DNA from: JAITMY01 sp031553765
GTDB lineage: Bacteria; Bacteroidota; Bacteroidia; Bacteroidales; UBA932
Direction of reading: 5' to 3'
Length of the DNA: 64,000 nt
Assembly: GCA_031553765.1 (NCBI GenBank)
Contig: JAVBKY010000002.1
Span: forward strand, 401,006 to 465,005
Shown here: in pieces, positions 34,351-44,692 of the stretch
Layout: every line of letters begins with the position of its first letter
How positions within the stretch are numbered: the first letter of the stretch is position 1
The notes under the pieces: generated by a model
What the model was told of the DNA's origin: nothing
Seen by the model: the letters and a program-made list of their open reading frames with translations, nothing else
The model's database searches: none
Made by a program: the position numbers and the translations under genes

Positions 34351-35943
34351 ATGAAATCGCTAAAACATACTTTACTCGCATCGCTCACCCTACTCAACTC
34401 TATACTTGCGTTTGCCGCCAACAAATCGGTCAACAGCAGCATGACGGAAAATCAAATTAAAACGGCTATTAGTTCTGGCCTAAGCGCCGGGGATACCGTA
34501 TTTTTCGAGAATGGCACTTATACCAACTTACTCGGTAGCGCACAATTTAAAGGTACTGGAACCGCAAGCAAACCTATTGTATTTATTGCCCGTAACCCGG
34601 GAAGCGTAATTATTACCGGCAACATACAAGTGGGCATGAATGGTAAGTTTTTAGAGATAAACGGGCTGCTATTTAAGGATGGTAAAGTTACTACCCAGTA
34701 TAAGGATTTAATATCTTTTCGCGAAGGCACTACCAGCGACTCCACCAAGTATGCATACAACTGCCGACTCACAAACTGTGTAGTGGACAACTGTAATGAC
34801 GAGTCACTTGACCCCACCAATGATAGCGAAAGCGAGCGCTGGGTAATGCTTTATGGTAGAGGCAATCGTGTAGACCATTGCTATTTTGCCAATAAAACCA
34901 GGGCAGGAGTACTCATGATGATGGACCTGTCAAATCCTGCCTCGCGCAATAATGGGCATCGAGTTGATCACAACTTTTTTGGCTATCGCCCAAGAATTGC
35001 TGCGGGCAACGGCGGCGAGGCCATTCGCCCCGGTGACTCAAAAGTATCTCAGTACATATGCGCATCAATCATTGAGGACAACTACTTCTACGAATTTGAT
35101 GGCGAAATAGAAATCATCTCACTTAAATCATGCGATAATATTGTTCGTCGTAATACCTTTCGCAAAAGCGCAGGCATGGTTGTTTGTCGCCACGGTCACC
35201 GCAACACCATTGAAAGTAACGTTTTCTTAGGTGATGGCAAGAGTGGCTCAGGCGGAGTACGTGTAATAAATCAGGGGCACAAAATTTACAACAACTACTT
35301 CGAAGGACTAACAGGTACAGGAACTCGCTCTGCATTATGCCTACAAAATGGTGTGTTTGAAACACCTACCGAGTCCACCAACTTGGATTGCGAGCCCCTC
35401 AACGCCTACGTTCGCGCTAAGGATGTTGATATTGCTTTCAACACCTTTGTCAGCTGCGCCAGCATTGAGCTGGGTACCGCTTCTACGTACAGCTATTCAT
35501 CGGACAGCAAATGTGCAGGCAAAGCCGGCACAAGCCTTGCCGGTACGCTTGCCCCACAAAACATCAAGGTAAGCAATAATATTTTCTACAATATGCCAAG
35601 CGCCCCCGTCAAAGCCAATGGCGCCAACATTTCCGGCATTACGTTTAATAATAACATAGCCAACACCTCCACCTCGTGGAATTACAACGGCATTACGAAA
35701 AAAGACATTCGCATGACTAAAGCTAACGGCATGTATAAGTTGGATGCCGGTACCGCAACATACTGCATTCCGGCATTGTACAGTGTTGGCAACTTTAGCT
35801 ATGTTACCACCGATGCTACCAACTCTGCACGTACAAATGGTAACGATGTGGGAGCCGTTAACTACGAAAATATTGCAAAAAATTATAGCGCAGCACAGGT
35901 TAGCGAGTGTGGAGTAAGCTGGTATAGCTATTCAAAACCGTAA
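34351..35943 (+). CDS. PL6 polysaccharide lyase, probable alginate lyase (copy 1)
   Basis: 530 residues, signal peptide MKSLKHTLLASLTLLNSILA, then a single right-handed beta-helix. Catalytic pair Lys259 (ISLKS) and Arg280 (CRHGHRN), spaced 21 as in chondroitinase B. The PL6 metal/substrate segment IEDNYFYEFDGEIEIISLKS is intact. Beta-elimination at C4 of uronate chains gives unsaturated ends. The mature protein has neither lipobox nor sorting domain, so it is periplasmic or freely secreted. PL6 also contains chondroitinase B; the neighbours (PL17, KdgF, DehR-like) favour alginate. Confidence 0.9.
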   Translation: MKSLKHTLLASLTLLNSILAFAANKSVNSSMTENQIKTAISSGLSAGDTVFFENGTYTNLLGSAQFKGTGTASKPIVFIARNPGSVIITGNIQVGMNGKFLEINGLLFKDGKVTTQYKDLISFREGTTSDSTKYAYNCRLTNCVVDNCNDESLDPTNDSESERWVMLYGRGNRVDHCYFANKTRAGVLMMMDLSNPASRNNGHRVDHNFFGYRPRIAAGNGGEAIRPGDSKVSQYICASIIEDNYFYEFDGEIEIISLKSCDNIVRRNTFRKSAGMVVCRHGHRNTIESNVFLGDGKSGSGGVRVINQGHKIYNNYFEGLTGTGTRSALCLQNGVFETPTESTNLDCEPLNAYVRAKDVDIAFNTFVSCASIELGTASTYSYSSDSKCAGKAGTSLAGTLAPQNIKVSNNIFYNMPSAPVKANGANISGITFNNNIANTSTSWNYNGITKKDIRMTKANGMYKLDAGTATYCIPALYSVGNFSYVTTDATNSARTNGNDVGAVNYENIAKNYSAAQVSECGVSWYSYSKP

Positions 35944-35957
35944 GAGTTCTAAATTCA

Positions 35958-36018
35958 ATCAAGCGTCATTGCGGGAATCCCGCCTGACCGCATGGGCAGG
36001 GAGCAACAAAGCAACCTC
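35958..36018. repeat. Partial REP-like element
   Basis: AAGCGTCATTGCGGGAATCC with GCAACAAAGCAACCTCATCG is a diverged form of the element at 10967-11062 and 61500-61592. Confidence 0.55.
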
Positions 36019-36071
36019 ATCGAAAGTGCAAATAGTTCTAAACTTAGAGAGAGATTTATCAATTCGAAATT

Positions 36072-39000
36072 ATGAAGAAAATCGGTCTTATAGCAGCATT
36101 AGTAATTTGTGCACTTACAGTAAACGCGCAGGAATATTGGTTTCAGGAGGGGTTTGCCACCAGCACACCCACCGGATGGATACGCACAGCCAGCTCCACT
36201 ACAAGTCTCAGTCACGATACATATACAGGCACCTACGCCGTAAAATTTGGTCTCCCCGGGTCAGGCTCCACCGATCCTGATACCGGACTACTAAAGGTTT
36301 TGGTAACACCTACAGTACAAGGCGCCGGTACATTAAAGTTTTGGTTAACTAAAAATGCCAGCACTGTCAACTGCAATTTACACGTAGGCGTAATTAGCAA
36401 TTCAGATACAACATGGCAAAGCCCGGTTTTAATAAGTGCTATTCCTCAAAAACCTTCTTGGCAAGAATATACCTACAACATTGACAACCCTAATGCTCTG
36501 CGCATAATATTTTTTGCTCGGGAGGTGGCAGGAATGATTACCGGAGCATTCATGGCATTCGACGATATCTCCCTTACCAAATATTCCGGAGTTTCGACCG
36601 GATGCCAGAGCTGCACAAGTATTACCAAATTTGAAGTACCAGGACAAATCGGCGCTTCCATAATTGATACTTTGGCGGGGACTATCAATGTTACCGTCCC
36701 CTCCGGCACCAATATAAAGTTGCTCACCCCCACCATCGAAACCGAGGGAGAAAAAGTAGAGTTGCTATGGAATAAGGGCGACGATGCTTGTCCGCACCTT
36801 TATAGCTCCATTGCCCGCGATGGAAGTTCAAAAGAGTATCAGGTACAGTACATATTTCAAGCTGTTACTCTGCCCGAGTATCATTTCCGAGAAGGATTTG
36901 ATGCCACATTAGGCATTACCACGCCCGGCATGGTTAATACGCTTGGAGGGTCAACCAGCCAAAACCACGGATTGTACGCCACCGGCAGCAAGTGCTTCGC
37001 TGCCACCACCACCTACTACAACGGGGCTATTACTACACCGGTTGTAAATAGTGCAGGCGTGTTCAAATTTTGGGTAATGGGCTCATCAGCCTCAACCGGT
37101 ATCAGCTTTAAAGTTGAAAAAATAGTAAACGGTGTTACTACCCTACTTGCCGATTACCCCCAGCCACATGGTAAAACCTGGACAGAATATACCGTTGTTG
37201 TGAATGATGTATCAACAGCTATTCAGCTTAAACTAACCACCTACGACTGCACCATTGCAACGCTTTACATCGACGACTTATCGCTCACCTCATTTGCAGG
37301 CAGCAATAAGCCATCCATTACAAGCATAAAAACTTCTCCGCAATACCCCGAAGGAGAAAAACCATTCGCCATTACAGCCAACATTACCGATAGCGATGAT
37401 TATGTGGCTTCGGCAAAAGTGATGTACGGCAGCACCTCCGACAAGCTAATCAAAGTGTCGGACATGACACTCACATCCGGAAGCACTTACAAAAGTGCCA
37501 ACATTCAGGCAGCAGAAGGCGATACCATTTTTTACAAAATTATAGCCTTCGACAACTTTTACGTAAGCGATACCAGCGAGCTAAAGCAAGTTGTAGTACT
37601 TCATGGCTACTCGCATGTTGAAGAATTTACAGCATCCAGCCTGGGTGCTACAGCAGGTAGTGGCAGCTTTACCAACGGCAATATCACATGGAATTACACT
37701 GCAGCAAAAGCCGCGACAATGGATAGCAAGGCCATTGCACTTGAGGCCAACGGCACGTTATACGCTACCATAGCAAGTGGAGTTTCGCTGCTGCGTTTTG
37801 ACTATCTAAGTATGGCAAATGCAAACCTTGAAATTCAGGTTAACAACAGCGCGGTTGCTCAGGTTAACTCCGGAGCAGAAGCCACATCGCCCGATATGAG
37901 GATTAATGCCCCTGTAGGCACCACGTTGAAAATAGTCAACAAATCGGCAAGCTCCGTTAGCCTTGACAACATACGTTGGGATGATTTTGAGGCAGTAACC
38001 ATTACAGAAAAGCCGCTTACTATGCAGCTATACCCCGCCCTGCCCGATAGCGGCACAGTACGCTTTGCAGGTGTAGCCAACAGCAACCTCATTACCAACC
38101 TTACCCTATCGGCATACAAAAATAACACCTTGTACAAATCGGTAAGCGCTCCCCTTACCTACACCAACAATGCTGCCGATTTTGATTTGGCGATTCGCAT
38201 CCCGGCCGAACTAACCAACTTTGAATTCAGGTACAAAACCAACCTCATGGCCAAGGAAGACACGCTGGCACGCAATGTTGTGGCCGGAGACGTATATATT
38301 ATTTCCGGGCAAAGTAATGGCGCAGCCGGAACCTCAGTACCCAAGGATAGCATTAGCGATTTTTTCCGCGCTTACGGCCGTATGTATAAGCCTGGCGCCA
38401 CCGAGGGTGATGTATACGACCCCGAGCTGGCAACATGGGGTAAAGCTAATTCTAAAGGAGCATCATATAGCGCTGACTACTTCAACGGCTACTCCGGCTA
38501 CGTACTTTCGAAAAATATTCTGCAAAAGCAAAAAAGACCATCACTCATACTCAACGTATCGGTAGGCGGAACTTCAATTGCCGAAAATTTGCGCAACGAT
38601 AACGACCACTACGACCAAAATACCATATACGGTCGCGGTCTGTATCGTGCAAAAAAGGCAGGCATACAGCAGTACGCAAAAGCCATAATTTGGGTGCAAG
38701 GAGAGGGCAACCAAAATAACACCTACACCACCTACGGGGAGAATTTTGCGAAACTGCGTAGCGCGTGGAAATCAGATTATGCAGGAGTACAAAAAATATA
38801 CGTTTCACAAATTAACCTTGGCTGTTCCGGCTACACAGCGCTGGGCTCTGAGTTGCGCGAAGCACAACGTAAGCTGCAGGATGCGCATAACGATGTAGAG
38901 GTTATGAGTAACGTAGGTGTGCCAATTCGATACGATAGCTGTCACTACACTCCCGAAGGCTACGACATGCTATACGGACGCTACTACGACCTGTTGGCTC

Positions 39001-39941
39001 GTGATTTTTATAACGTGCAAAAAGATTTAATCAATCCTCCCAACGTACAAAAAGTATTTTTTGCAAACCAAAGTAGCGACACCATAGCCATAAAGTTCAA
39101 TCAAGAGATTGAACTTCCCGCACCTATGTACGGCCGCCAAATGAAGGACTACTTTTACAATGAAAACAAGCAAGCCATTTCAACCTCACAACTTATTAAA
39201 TATAACAATGATAGCACAATAATTTTACTAATTAGCAGCGCTAACATCAGCGCCACCAAGTTAACTTATGGACCCGATGCTTACGTAGCAGCTTCAAGTC
39301 GTGACTTAGACACCCTATACGTTGGTCCATGGTTAAAAAATATTCGAGGTATATCGGCGCTCACATTCGACAAATTCATCATCGGTCGAGAGGCCCTATC
39401 ACCCACATCAGTAGACCCCGACACAACACCTAAAAGCAGCCAATGCATTATACGTTCATTCAAAATAGGAATTACTAACGGCGTAATTAAAAATGATACC
39501 ATTTGGGTAAAAAATCTACCCGCAAATACCGATTTGAGCGCTCTTCAGCCAACCATACTCATATCGGATAAGGCTACTATTTCACCCCTGGCTGATATAG
39601 CACAAAACTTTAGCATAGTAGTTACCTACACCGTAACCGCTGAGGACGGCGTAACCCAAAAATCGTACAAGGTAGTGGTAAGCAAACAAACCTCTACCGG
39701 TGCAAGCAAGGAGTTGGATGAGCAGCTGCTTGTATATCCCAATCCGGTAGGAGATGTACTACACATAAACTTCCCCCTACCTATAGTCAAGGTGGAGATT
39801 TACCACATGGACGGCGTACTCGTAAGGCAATCGCACGAGCACAGTATTAATGTAAGAACGCTGCACACAGGCAGCTACATTGTAAAGGTTTACACTGCTA
39901 ACGGAGTTACGCTCACGCGAAAAATTACCATTAGCAGGTAG
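36072..39941 (+). CDS. T9SS-secreted multidomain SGNH carbohydrate esterase
   Basis: 1289 residues. After a signal peptide (MKKIGLIAALVICALTVNAQ) come two related jelly-roll-like modules (about 22-170 and 275-415: YWFQEGFATSTPTGW, YHFREGFDATLGITTPG), each opening with a (F/H)-(Q/R)-EGF motif. Spacer beta domains follow, then an SGNH hydrolase domain (about 735-985) with Ser748 in SGQSNG, VSVGGTSI, WVQGEGNQ and Asp955-Ser-Cys-His958. A Big-like domain, a DUF5018 module (IIRSFKIGITNGVIKND) and a T9SS sorting domain (LLVYPNPVGDVLHINF) complete it. It is a second, surface-attached acetylesterase beside a non-anchored one. It sits between two PL6 genes in one strand run with short gaps. Confidence 0.85.
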   Translation: MKKIGLIAALVICALTVNAQEYWFQEGFATSTPTGWIRTASSTTSLSHDTYTGTYAVKFGLPGSGSTDPDTGLLKVLVTPTVQGAGTLKFWLTKNASTVNCNLHVGVISNSDTTWQSPVLISAIPQKPSWQEYTYNIDNPNALRIIFFAREVAGMITGAFMAFDDISLTKYSGVSTGCQSCTSITKFEVPGQIGASIIDTLAGTINVTVPSGTNIKLLTPTIETEGEKVELLWNKGDDACPHLYSSIARDGSSKEYQVQYIFQAVTLPEYHFREGFDATLGITTPGMVNTLGGSTSQNHGLYATGSKCFAATTTYYNGAITTPVVNSAGVFKFWVMGSSASTGISFKVEKIVNGVTTLLADYPQPHGKTWTEYTVVVNDVSTAIQLKLTTYDCTIATLYIDDLSLTSFAGSNKPSITSIKTSPQYPEGEKPFAITANITDSDDYVASAKVMYGSTSDKLIKVSDMTLTSGSTYKSANIQAAEGDTIFYKIIAFDNFYVSDTSELKQVVVLHGYSHVEEFTASSLGATAGSGSFTNGNITWNYTAAKAATMDSKAIALEANGTLYATIASGVSLLRFDYLSMANANLEIQVNNSAVAQVNSGAEATSPDMRINAPVGTTLKIVNKSASSVSLDNIRWDDFEAVTITEKPLTMQLYPALPDSGTVRFAGVANSNLITNLTLSAYKNNTLYKSVSAPLTYTNNAADFDLAIRIPAELTNFEFRYKTNLMAKEDTLARNVVAGDVYIISGQSNGAAGTSVPKDSISDFFRAYGRMYKPGATEGDVYDPELATWGKANSKGASYSADYFNGYSGYVLSKNILQKQKRPSLILNVSVGGTSIAENLRNDNDHYDQNTIYGRGLYRAKKAGIQQYAKAIIWVQGEGNQNNTYTTYGENFAKLRSAWKSDYAGVQKIYVSQINLGCSGYTALGSELREAQRKLQDAHNDVEVMSNVGVPIRYDSCHYTPEGYDMLYGRYYDLLARDFYNVQKDLINPPNVQKVFFANQSSDTIAIKFNQEIELPAPMYGRQMKDYFYNENKQAISTSQLIKYNNDSTIILLISSANISATKLTYGPDAYVAASSRDLDTLYVGPWLKNIRGISALTFDKFIIGREALSPTSVDPDTTPKSSQCIIRSFKIGITNGVIKNDTIWVKNLPANTDLSALQPTILISDKATISPLADIAQNFSIVVTYTVTAEDGVTQKSYKVVVSKQTSTGASKELDEQLLVYPNPVGDVLHINFPLPIVKVEIYHMDGVLVRQSHEHSINVRTLHTGSYIVKVYTANGVTLTRKITISR

Positions 39942-39962
39942 CCACAAAAATTCTACATATAT

Positions 39963-41471
39963 ATGAAGCAACTTCTATACCTCATTTTATGTATTACGGT
40001 AGCACAATACGCAACCGCGGCATCAACCATAGTAGACAATGCTACAGCGTTTAAAACAGCATTGAGCGCCCCTTCGGCAGGTGATACTATCTGGGTAAAA
40101 GACGGTACTTATACCGGAACCTTTGCACTCTCCGGTAACGGCACCGAGACAAATCCCATAGTAGTGTTGGCCGTAAATCCCGGAAAGGCAATATTAGTCA
40201 ACGCCTCAGGAAGCATCTTAGCTATTTACGGCGCCTATTTGGAGGTGCACGGATTTGTATTTAAACCCAACAATGCCTCCACGCTCGTGGAGTTTCGCAA
40301 GTCAGGTAGCGCCACGCTGGCCGCCTACCACTCGCGCGTGAGTAACTGCGTATTCGACGGGGCCAACATACCACTCGGTAACGCAGGAAAGTGGTTTTTC
40401 TTCTACGGGCAGCACAACCGCGTTGACCACTGCCTGTTTGTAAATCGCAAAACCGATGCAGGCGTTACGCTTTGCGTACAACTTAGTGGCGATGGCACCG
40501 GCACAGGTGGCGGGCATGAAGATCACCTGAACAACTACCATCGTATAGACCACAACTACTTTGGATACCGCCCGCTTTCCTCTGCCGACAATGAAGCCGA
40601 AACTATTCGTGTAGGCTACTCGGGCACATCCAAGAGCCCTTCACGCACTATTATCGAGGATAATATTTTTTACAAATGCAATGGAGAAGTGGAGTGTATC
40701 TCCATCAAATCGGGTAATAACACCGTTAGGCGTAATCTATTTCAGGAAATTGAAGCCACGCTCTGCTTACGCCACGGCGATAGCGCCACAGTAGAAACCA
40801 ACGTATTTATGGGTAAGTCCGGCGTTCCCGCGGGCGGCATACGCATAGTGAACCGCGGACACAAAATTTACAACAACTACTTTCAAGATTTGGAAGGTGA
40901 AAAATACAACTCCGCCCTGTCATTTATGCGTGGCGCGGTAGGAGCATCCAACAGCGGCTACGAAGCGGTGGATGGCGTAGAGCTTACACACAACACGTTT
41001 ATCAACTGCAAAAGCATTTTGTTTGGCCTTACAGGTAGCGAACCCCAATCCACTTGGCCTAAAAACACCGTACTGGCAAATAATATTTTTCATAACACAA
41101 GTAGTACCGATGTTTACCAAACCTTCAGTACAGGTAGTAGCGATTCGCCTAAAATGAGTGGCACTACGTTTAGCAATAACGTAGTTAGTACCAAAAACGG
41201 CAACTTCAATGAATCGGGTCTAACGGAAACAATACTTGACCTGCACTCCATTAACGAAGTGATGCTACTCGACGGGTGCACACCGCCACTGGTTGGCGCA
41301 GGCTCATTTCCGTATGTACTCAACGATATTACAGGCAATGAAAGAGAGGACGGAAAAGATATTGGGGCGTTTCAGGTGGACAACCTAAACAAACCCCTTA
41401 ACGTGCCCCAGCTAACCGACCTGCACAACGGAGTTGGCACCAGCTACACCTACACCATTAACCTTCAGTAA
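39963..41471 (+). CDS. PL6 polysaccharide lyase (copy 2)
   Basis: 502 residues, signal peptide MKQLLYLILCITVAQYATA. Catalytic Lys249 (SIKSGNN) and Arg270 (LRHGDS), again 21 apart. In place of the usual RHG(H/N)RN the protein has RHGDSA, a change close to the active site that may mark a different chain-end or M/G preference. A single beta-helix, no anchor. It starts 21 bases after the T9SS esterase gene and ends 8 bases before the next T9SS gene, so it is cotranscribed. Confidence 0.88.
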   Translation: MKQLLYLILCITVAQYATAASTIVDNATAFKTALSAPSAGDTIWVKDGTYTGTFALSGNGTETNPIVVLAVNPGKAILVNASGSILAIYGAYLEVHGFVFKPNNASTLVEFRKSGSATLAAYHSRVSNCVFDGANIPLGNAGKWFFFYGQHNRVDHCLFVNRKTDAGVTLCVQLSGDGTGTGGGHEDHLNNYHRIDHNYFGYRPLSSADNEAETIRVGYSGTSKSPSRTIIEDNIFYKCNGEVECISIKSGNNTVRRNLFQEIEATLCLRHGDSATVETNVFMGKSGVPAGGIRIVNRGHKIYNNYFQDLEGEKYNSALSFMRGAVGASNSGYEAVDGVELTHNTFINCKSILFGLTGSEPQSTWPKNTVLANNIFHNTSSTDVYQTFSTGSSDSPKMSGTTFSNNVVSTKNGNFNESGLTETILDLHSINEVMLLDGCTPPLVGAGSFPYVLNDITGNEREDGKDIGAFQVDNLNKPLNVPQLTDLHNGVGTSYTYTINLQ

Positions 41472-41479
41472 GCACAGCT

Positions 41480-44400
41480 ATGAGAACAAAACACATACTT
41501 TGCTTTCTCCTATTCACTCTTGCAACGCTATCAGCAGGAGCCACGATATTATTGGACGAAAATTTCAGCTACACCGTGGGTGATACACTTGGCATACGTG
41601 CTAATTTGCATGGCAAATGGACTACTACCGCTTCCAGCGCCGGGGGCATTAAAATTGCTGCCGACCAACTTTTCTACACAGGATACGGAAGTTCGGGTAA
41701 AGGGAAAAGTGTCGTCATGGCCAAAGGTGATGGAAAAAACACTTCGACCGACTACGCCAACTACCCCTTCACCTCAAACATCACCACAGGCACCGTATAT
41801 GCTGCAATGCTCATTAATGTAAGCGAAGCACTTGACGGTGGAGGTAATGGTGACCACTTTGGATTGTTCGATTCTGGTAATGCCGGCACAGGTAGAAAAG
41901 GTGCTATTTATATAAAATCATCCAACGCCGGAAAATTTAAACTCGGCGTAACTAAAAACGCCAGCGCCGGTGCTAATACCAAATGGAGCGACAATGAATA
42001 CAATATTAGTCAAACTCTTCTTATTGTACTAAAATACCAAGTAGTAACCGGTAGCAACAACGATACCACAGCCCTATATATTAATCCGACTGTAGGCTCA
42101 GACGAGGCAACAATAGCCCCCATATACTCCCACGACAATTTATCAGCCAGCGATGGGGCTATCAAATCTTTTTCACTGAAAAGAGTAAAATCCAATCCCG
42201 GCATCAACATCGGAGGTTTACGCATAGCCACCACGTGGAGCGAGGCGCTTAGCTGGGCTGACGCCACCCCACCCGCTCTTTCAAGTACATCACCAGCCAA
42301 TAATGCCACCGAAGTAGCACTCAACACTCCTCACATTACGCTCACCTTTAATGAAGATGTGAAAGTGGCTGCAGGCGCTTCATCAACCTTGAGTAATGGG
42401 GCAAACAGCGACATTGTAGGCACAGGTAGTTTTAGCGTAAGCGGCAGCAGCATTAACATTCCCATCACAACCGATTTCCTGCAGGCAAGCTCCACTTACA
42501 CCTTTACACTCCCCGCCAACACGGTTTCCGATATAGCCGGTAACGTTTACGCATCACCTATTACCTTTTCGTTTACCACAAAATCAGCAGGTAACCTAAG
42601 TAGCGAAAATGCTATCACCGCCTTCTGTATTCCACAGCAGGTGGGGGCAAGCATCATTCGTAATGACTCCGTACTTATCAACGTACCATTTGGCACAAAT
42701 CTTACCAAGATAAAACCCGACACCATTGGGCTATCGGCAAATGCACGCTTAAAAGCAGGCACCTCGCAAGCAACCGATTCCGTCGATTTTATTCAGGTAA
42801 AAAAATACGTAGTAGAAGCCGAAAATGGCAACACGCATGACTGGTTTGTGAAAGTAATCACGCTACCCAACAGCGAAGCCAACATCACCGCCTTTACCTT
42901 CAGCGGTGGCATAGTAAGCATCAACCTTGCAGACACCACCATTCGCGTACGCATAACCGATATGAGCAACCTTGTGCGCACGCCTGCCATCAGCATTTCC
43001 ACCAATGCCGGCATTACCGGTTCCGGCACGTCATACGATTTTAGCAACATTATTACCTACGTTGTAACCGCCGAAAATGGTGTAAACAAAAAGTACTGGC
43101 GGGTTATTGTTAGCGACTACGGAACCGCCACGCTTCCCACCTCCTATAAAGGTTCAACCTCCAAGTCTTGGCAAAACATTACCGCCAACGGCTGGTTGTC
43201 TGAAGGCTTAGCAGCCGATGCGCAGGATGGCACAAGCGGTCGTTACCCTGCCCAATTCAACACTACCGGCGACAAGTTAACGCTACGTTTCGATAAAGCA
43301 GCGGAGAAAGTAACATTCAGAGCACGTAGCGGAAGCAGCGGCAAACCCCACAAGTTCTTGGTTGAGCAATCACCTGATGGCAATACGTGGGCTACGCTTA
43401 AAGAGTACGTGGACGAAATGTACGCCACATCCAGCTCGTACAACAGCTACAGCCTATCATTGAAGTTAGACACCCGCTATATTCGTTGGACATATAGCGA
43501 CAAGGATGCCGCAAACGGCACCAACATTTACCTTGACGAGGTTGCTGTGAACGTTCGCCCGCTTAAGGCCACGTTTACCCCCGCAAACGGAGCACAGAAT
43601 GTAGCCGCCAATGCTACTATAAAAATTATTTTCGAAGCGCCCATTATCTCCATTAATGGCGTGGCGGTTACGACCAACCTCACCAACGTAAAACTCACCA
43701 GAGTTGATAACAACCAACAGGTGGCAACCAATAATACGCTTAGCGCAGATAAAAAAACGCTCACGCTTGCCCATAATGGTCTTACCTCCGCCAAGGAATA
43801 CAGCATTTCTGTCAGTGGCACTGTTGTTGCAGAGGGAAGCATCAGCAACACCTTCGATAATGTTATCTTTAAAGTAGCCTCTACCGCCGATGATATTAAA
43901 AAAGATATCACCACATTTAGCATTGCAGGACAAAAAGGAGCCGCTGTTATTAGTGCTGCAAACCGAACTATTAACGTAACCGTTTACAAAGACTGTGCTG
44001 TAAAAACAGCCACCAAAACTGTTACTCACAATGGTGCTGACTGCAAGCTCATTTGGAGTAAAGGTTCCGACCAATGCCCTATTTACTATAGGTGCACCGC
44101 GCAAGACGGTTCACAGGCCGACTGGAAAGTTGTCTTTACCGTTAGTAACGACGATAATCCCGCATCACAGGAGGCGCAAATTACGACATTTACCATAGCA
44201 GGTCAAGTAGGAACAACCTCCATTGATACCACTGCAAACACCATAGAGCTGACCATGCCCTACGAGGCTGATGTTACAGCACTCACACCAAGCATCACCG
44301 TATCAACAGGAGCAATTGTAGCTCCGGCAAGCGGCATAGTCCAAAACTTCACCTCGCCCGTTACCTACACCGTAATCGCCGAGGATGGTGTAACCCAAAA

Positions 44401-44683
44401 ATCGTATATAGTAACCGTGAGCAGGCAAGCACAAACTGGCATTGAGAAAGAGTTAGATAAGCAGCTACTCATCTACCCTAACCCTGCACAACACACGCTC
44501 TACATCAACTTCCCATACAGCATTACTAAGGTGAAAATATTTAATATGCAAGGAAGTATAGTGGCCACCAAATTACACAGTAACGAATTCAATGTAAGTA
44601 ATTTACCTAAAGGGAGTTATATTATCAAGATACATGCTGAAAACGGAATTATGCTCACCCGAAAGATTACCATTAGCAAATAA
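41480..44683 (+). CDS. T9SS surface protein with jelly-roll, Big_5, DUF5018 and discoidin-like modules
   Basis: 1067 residues, a smaller relative of the 2166-residue protein. Signal peptide, one jelly-roll-like module (about 24-255, ending GGLRIATTWSEAL), Big_5 (about 262-365), DUF5018-like modules (about 370-545), a discoidin-like module (about 550-690: SYKGSTSKSWQNITANGW, KFLVEQSPDGNTWATL), another Ig-like region, DUF5018 (ITTFTIAGQVGTTSID) and a T9SS sorting domain (LLIYPNPAQHTLYINF). The C-terminal 100 residues are clearly paralogous to those of the 36.1 kb esterase. No catalytic site is seen. A surface glycan-binding role is inferred. Confidence 0.8.
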   Translation: MRTKHILCFLLFTLATLSAGATILLDENFSYTVGDTLGIRANLHGKWTTTASSAGGIKIAADQLFYTGYGSSGKGKSVVMAKGDGKNTSTDYANYPFTSNITTGTVYAAMLINVSEALDGGGNGDHFGLFDSGNAGTGRKGAIYIKSSNAGKFKLGVTKNASAGANTKWSDNEYNISQTLLIVLKYQVVTGSNNDTTALYINPTVGSDEATIAPIYSHDNLSASDGAIKSFSLKRVKSNPGINIGGLRIATTWSEALSWADATPPALSSTSPANNATEVALNTPHITLTFNEDVKVAAGASSTLSNGANSDIVGTGSFSVSGSSINIPITTDFLQASSTYTFTLPANTVSDIAGNVYASPITFSFTTKSAGNLSSENAITAFCIPQQVGASIIRNDSVLINVPFGTNLTKIKPDTIGLSANARLKAGTSQATDSVDFIQVKKYVVEAENGNTHDWFVKVITLPNSEANITAFTFSGGIVSINLADTTIRVRITDMSNLVRTPAISISTNAGITGSGTSYDFSNIITYVVTAENGVNKKYWRVIVSDYGTATLPTSYKGSTSKSWQNITANGWLSEGLAADAQDGTSGRYPAQFNTTGDKLTLRFDKAAEKVTFRARSGSSGKPHKFLVEQSPDGNTWATLKEYVDEMYATSSSYNSYSLSLKLDTRYIRWTYSDKDAANGTNIYLDEVAVNVRPLKATFTPANGAQNVAANATIKIIFEAPIISINGVAVTTNLTNVKLTRVDNNQQVATNNTLSADKKTLTLAHNGLTSAKEYSISVSGTVVAEGSISNTFDNVIFKVASTADDIKKDITTFSIAGQKGAAVISAANRTINVTVYKDCAVKTATKTVTHNGADCKLIWSKGSDQCPIYYRCTAQDGSQADWKVVFTVSNDDNPASQEAQITTFTIAGQVGTTSIDTTANTIELTMPYEADVTALTPSITVSTGAIVAPASGIVQNFTSPVTYTVIAEDGVTQKSYIVTVSRQAQTGIEKELDKQLLIYPNPAQHTLYINFPYSITKVKIFNMQGSIVATKLHSNEFNVSNLPKGSYIIKIHAENGIMLTRKITISK

Positions 44684-44692
44684 CATCAAACC

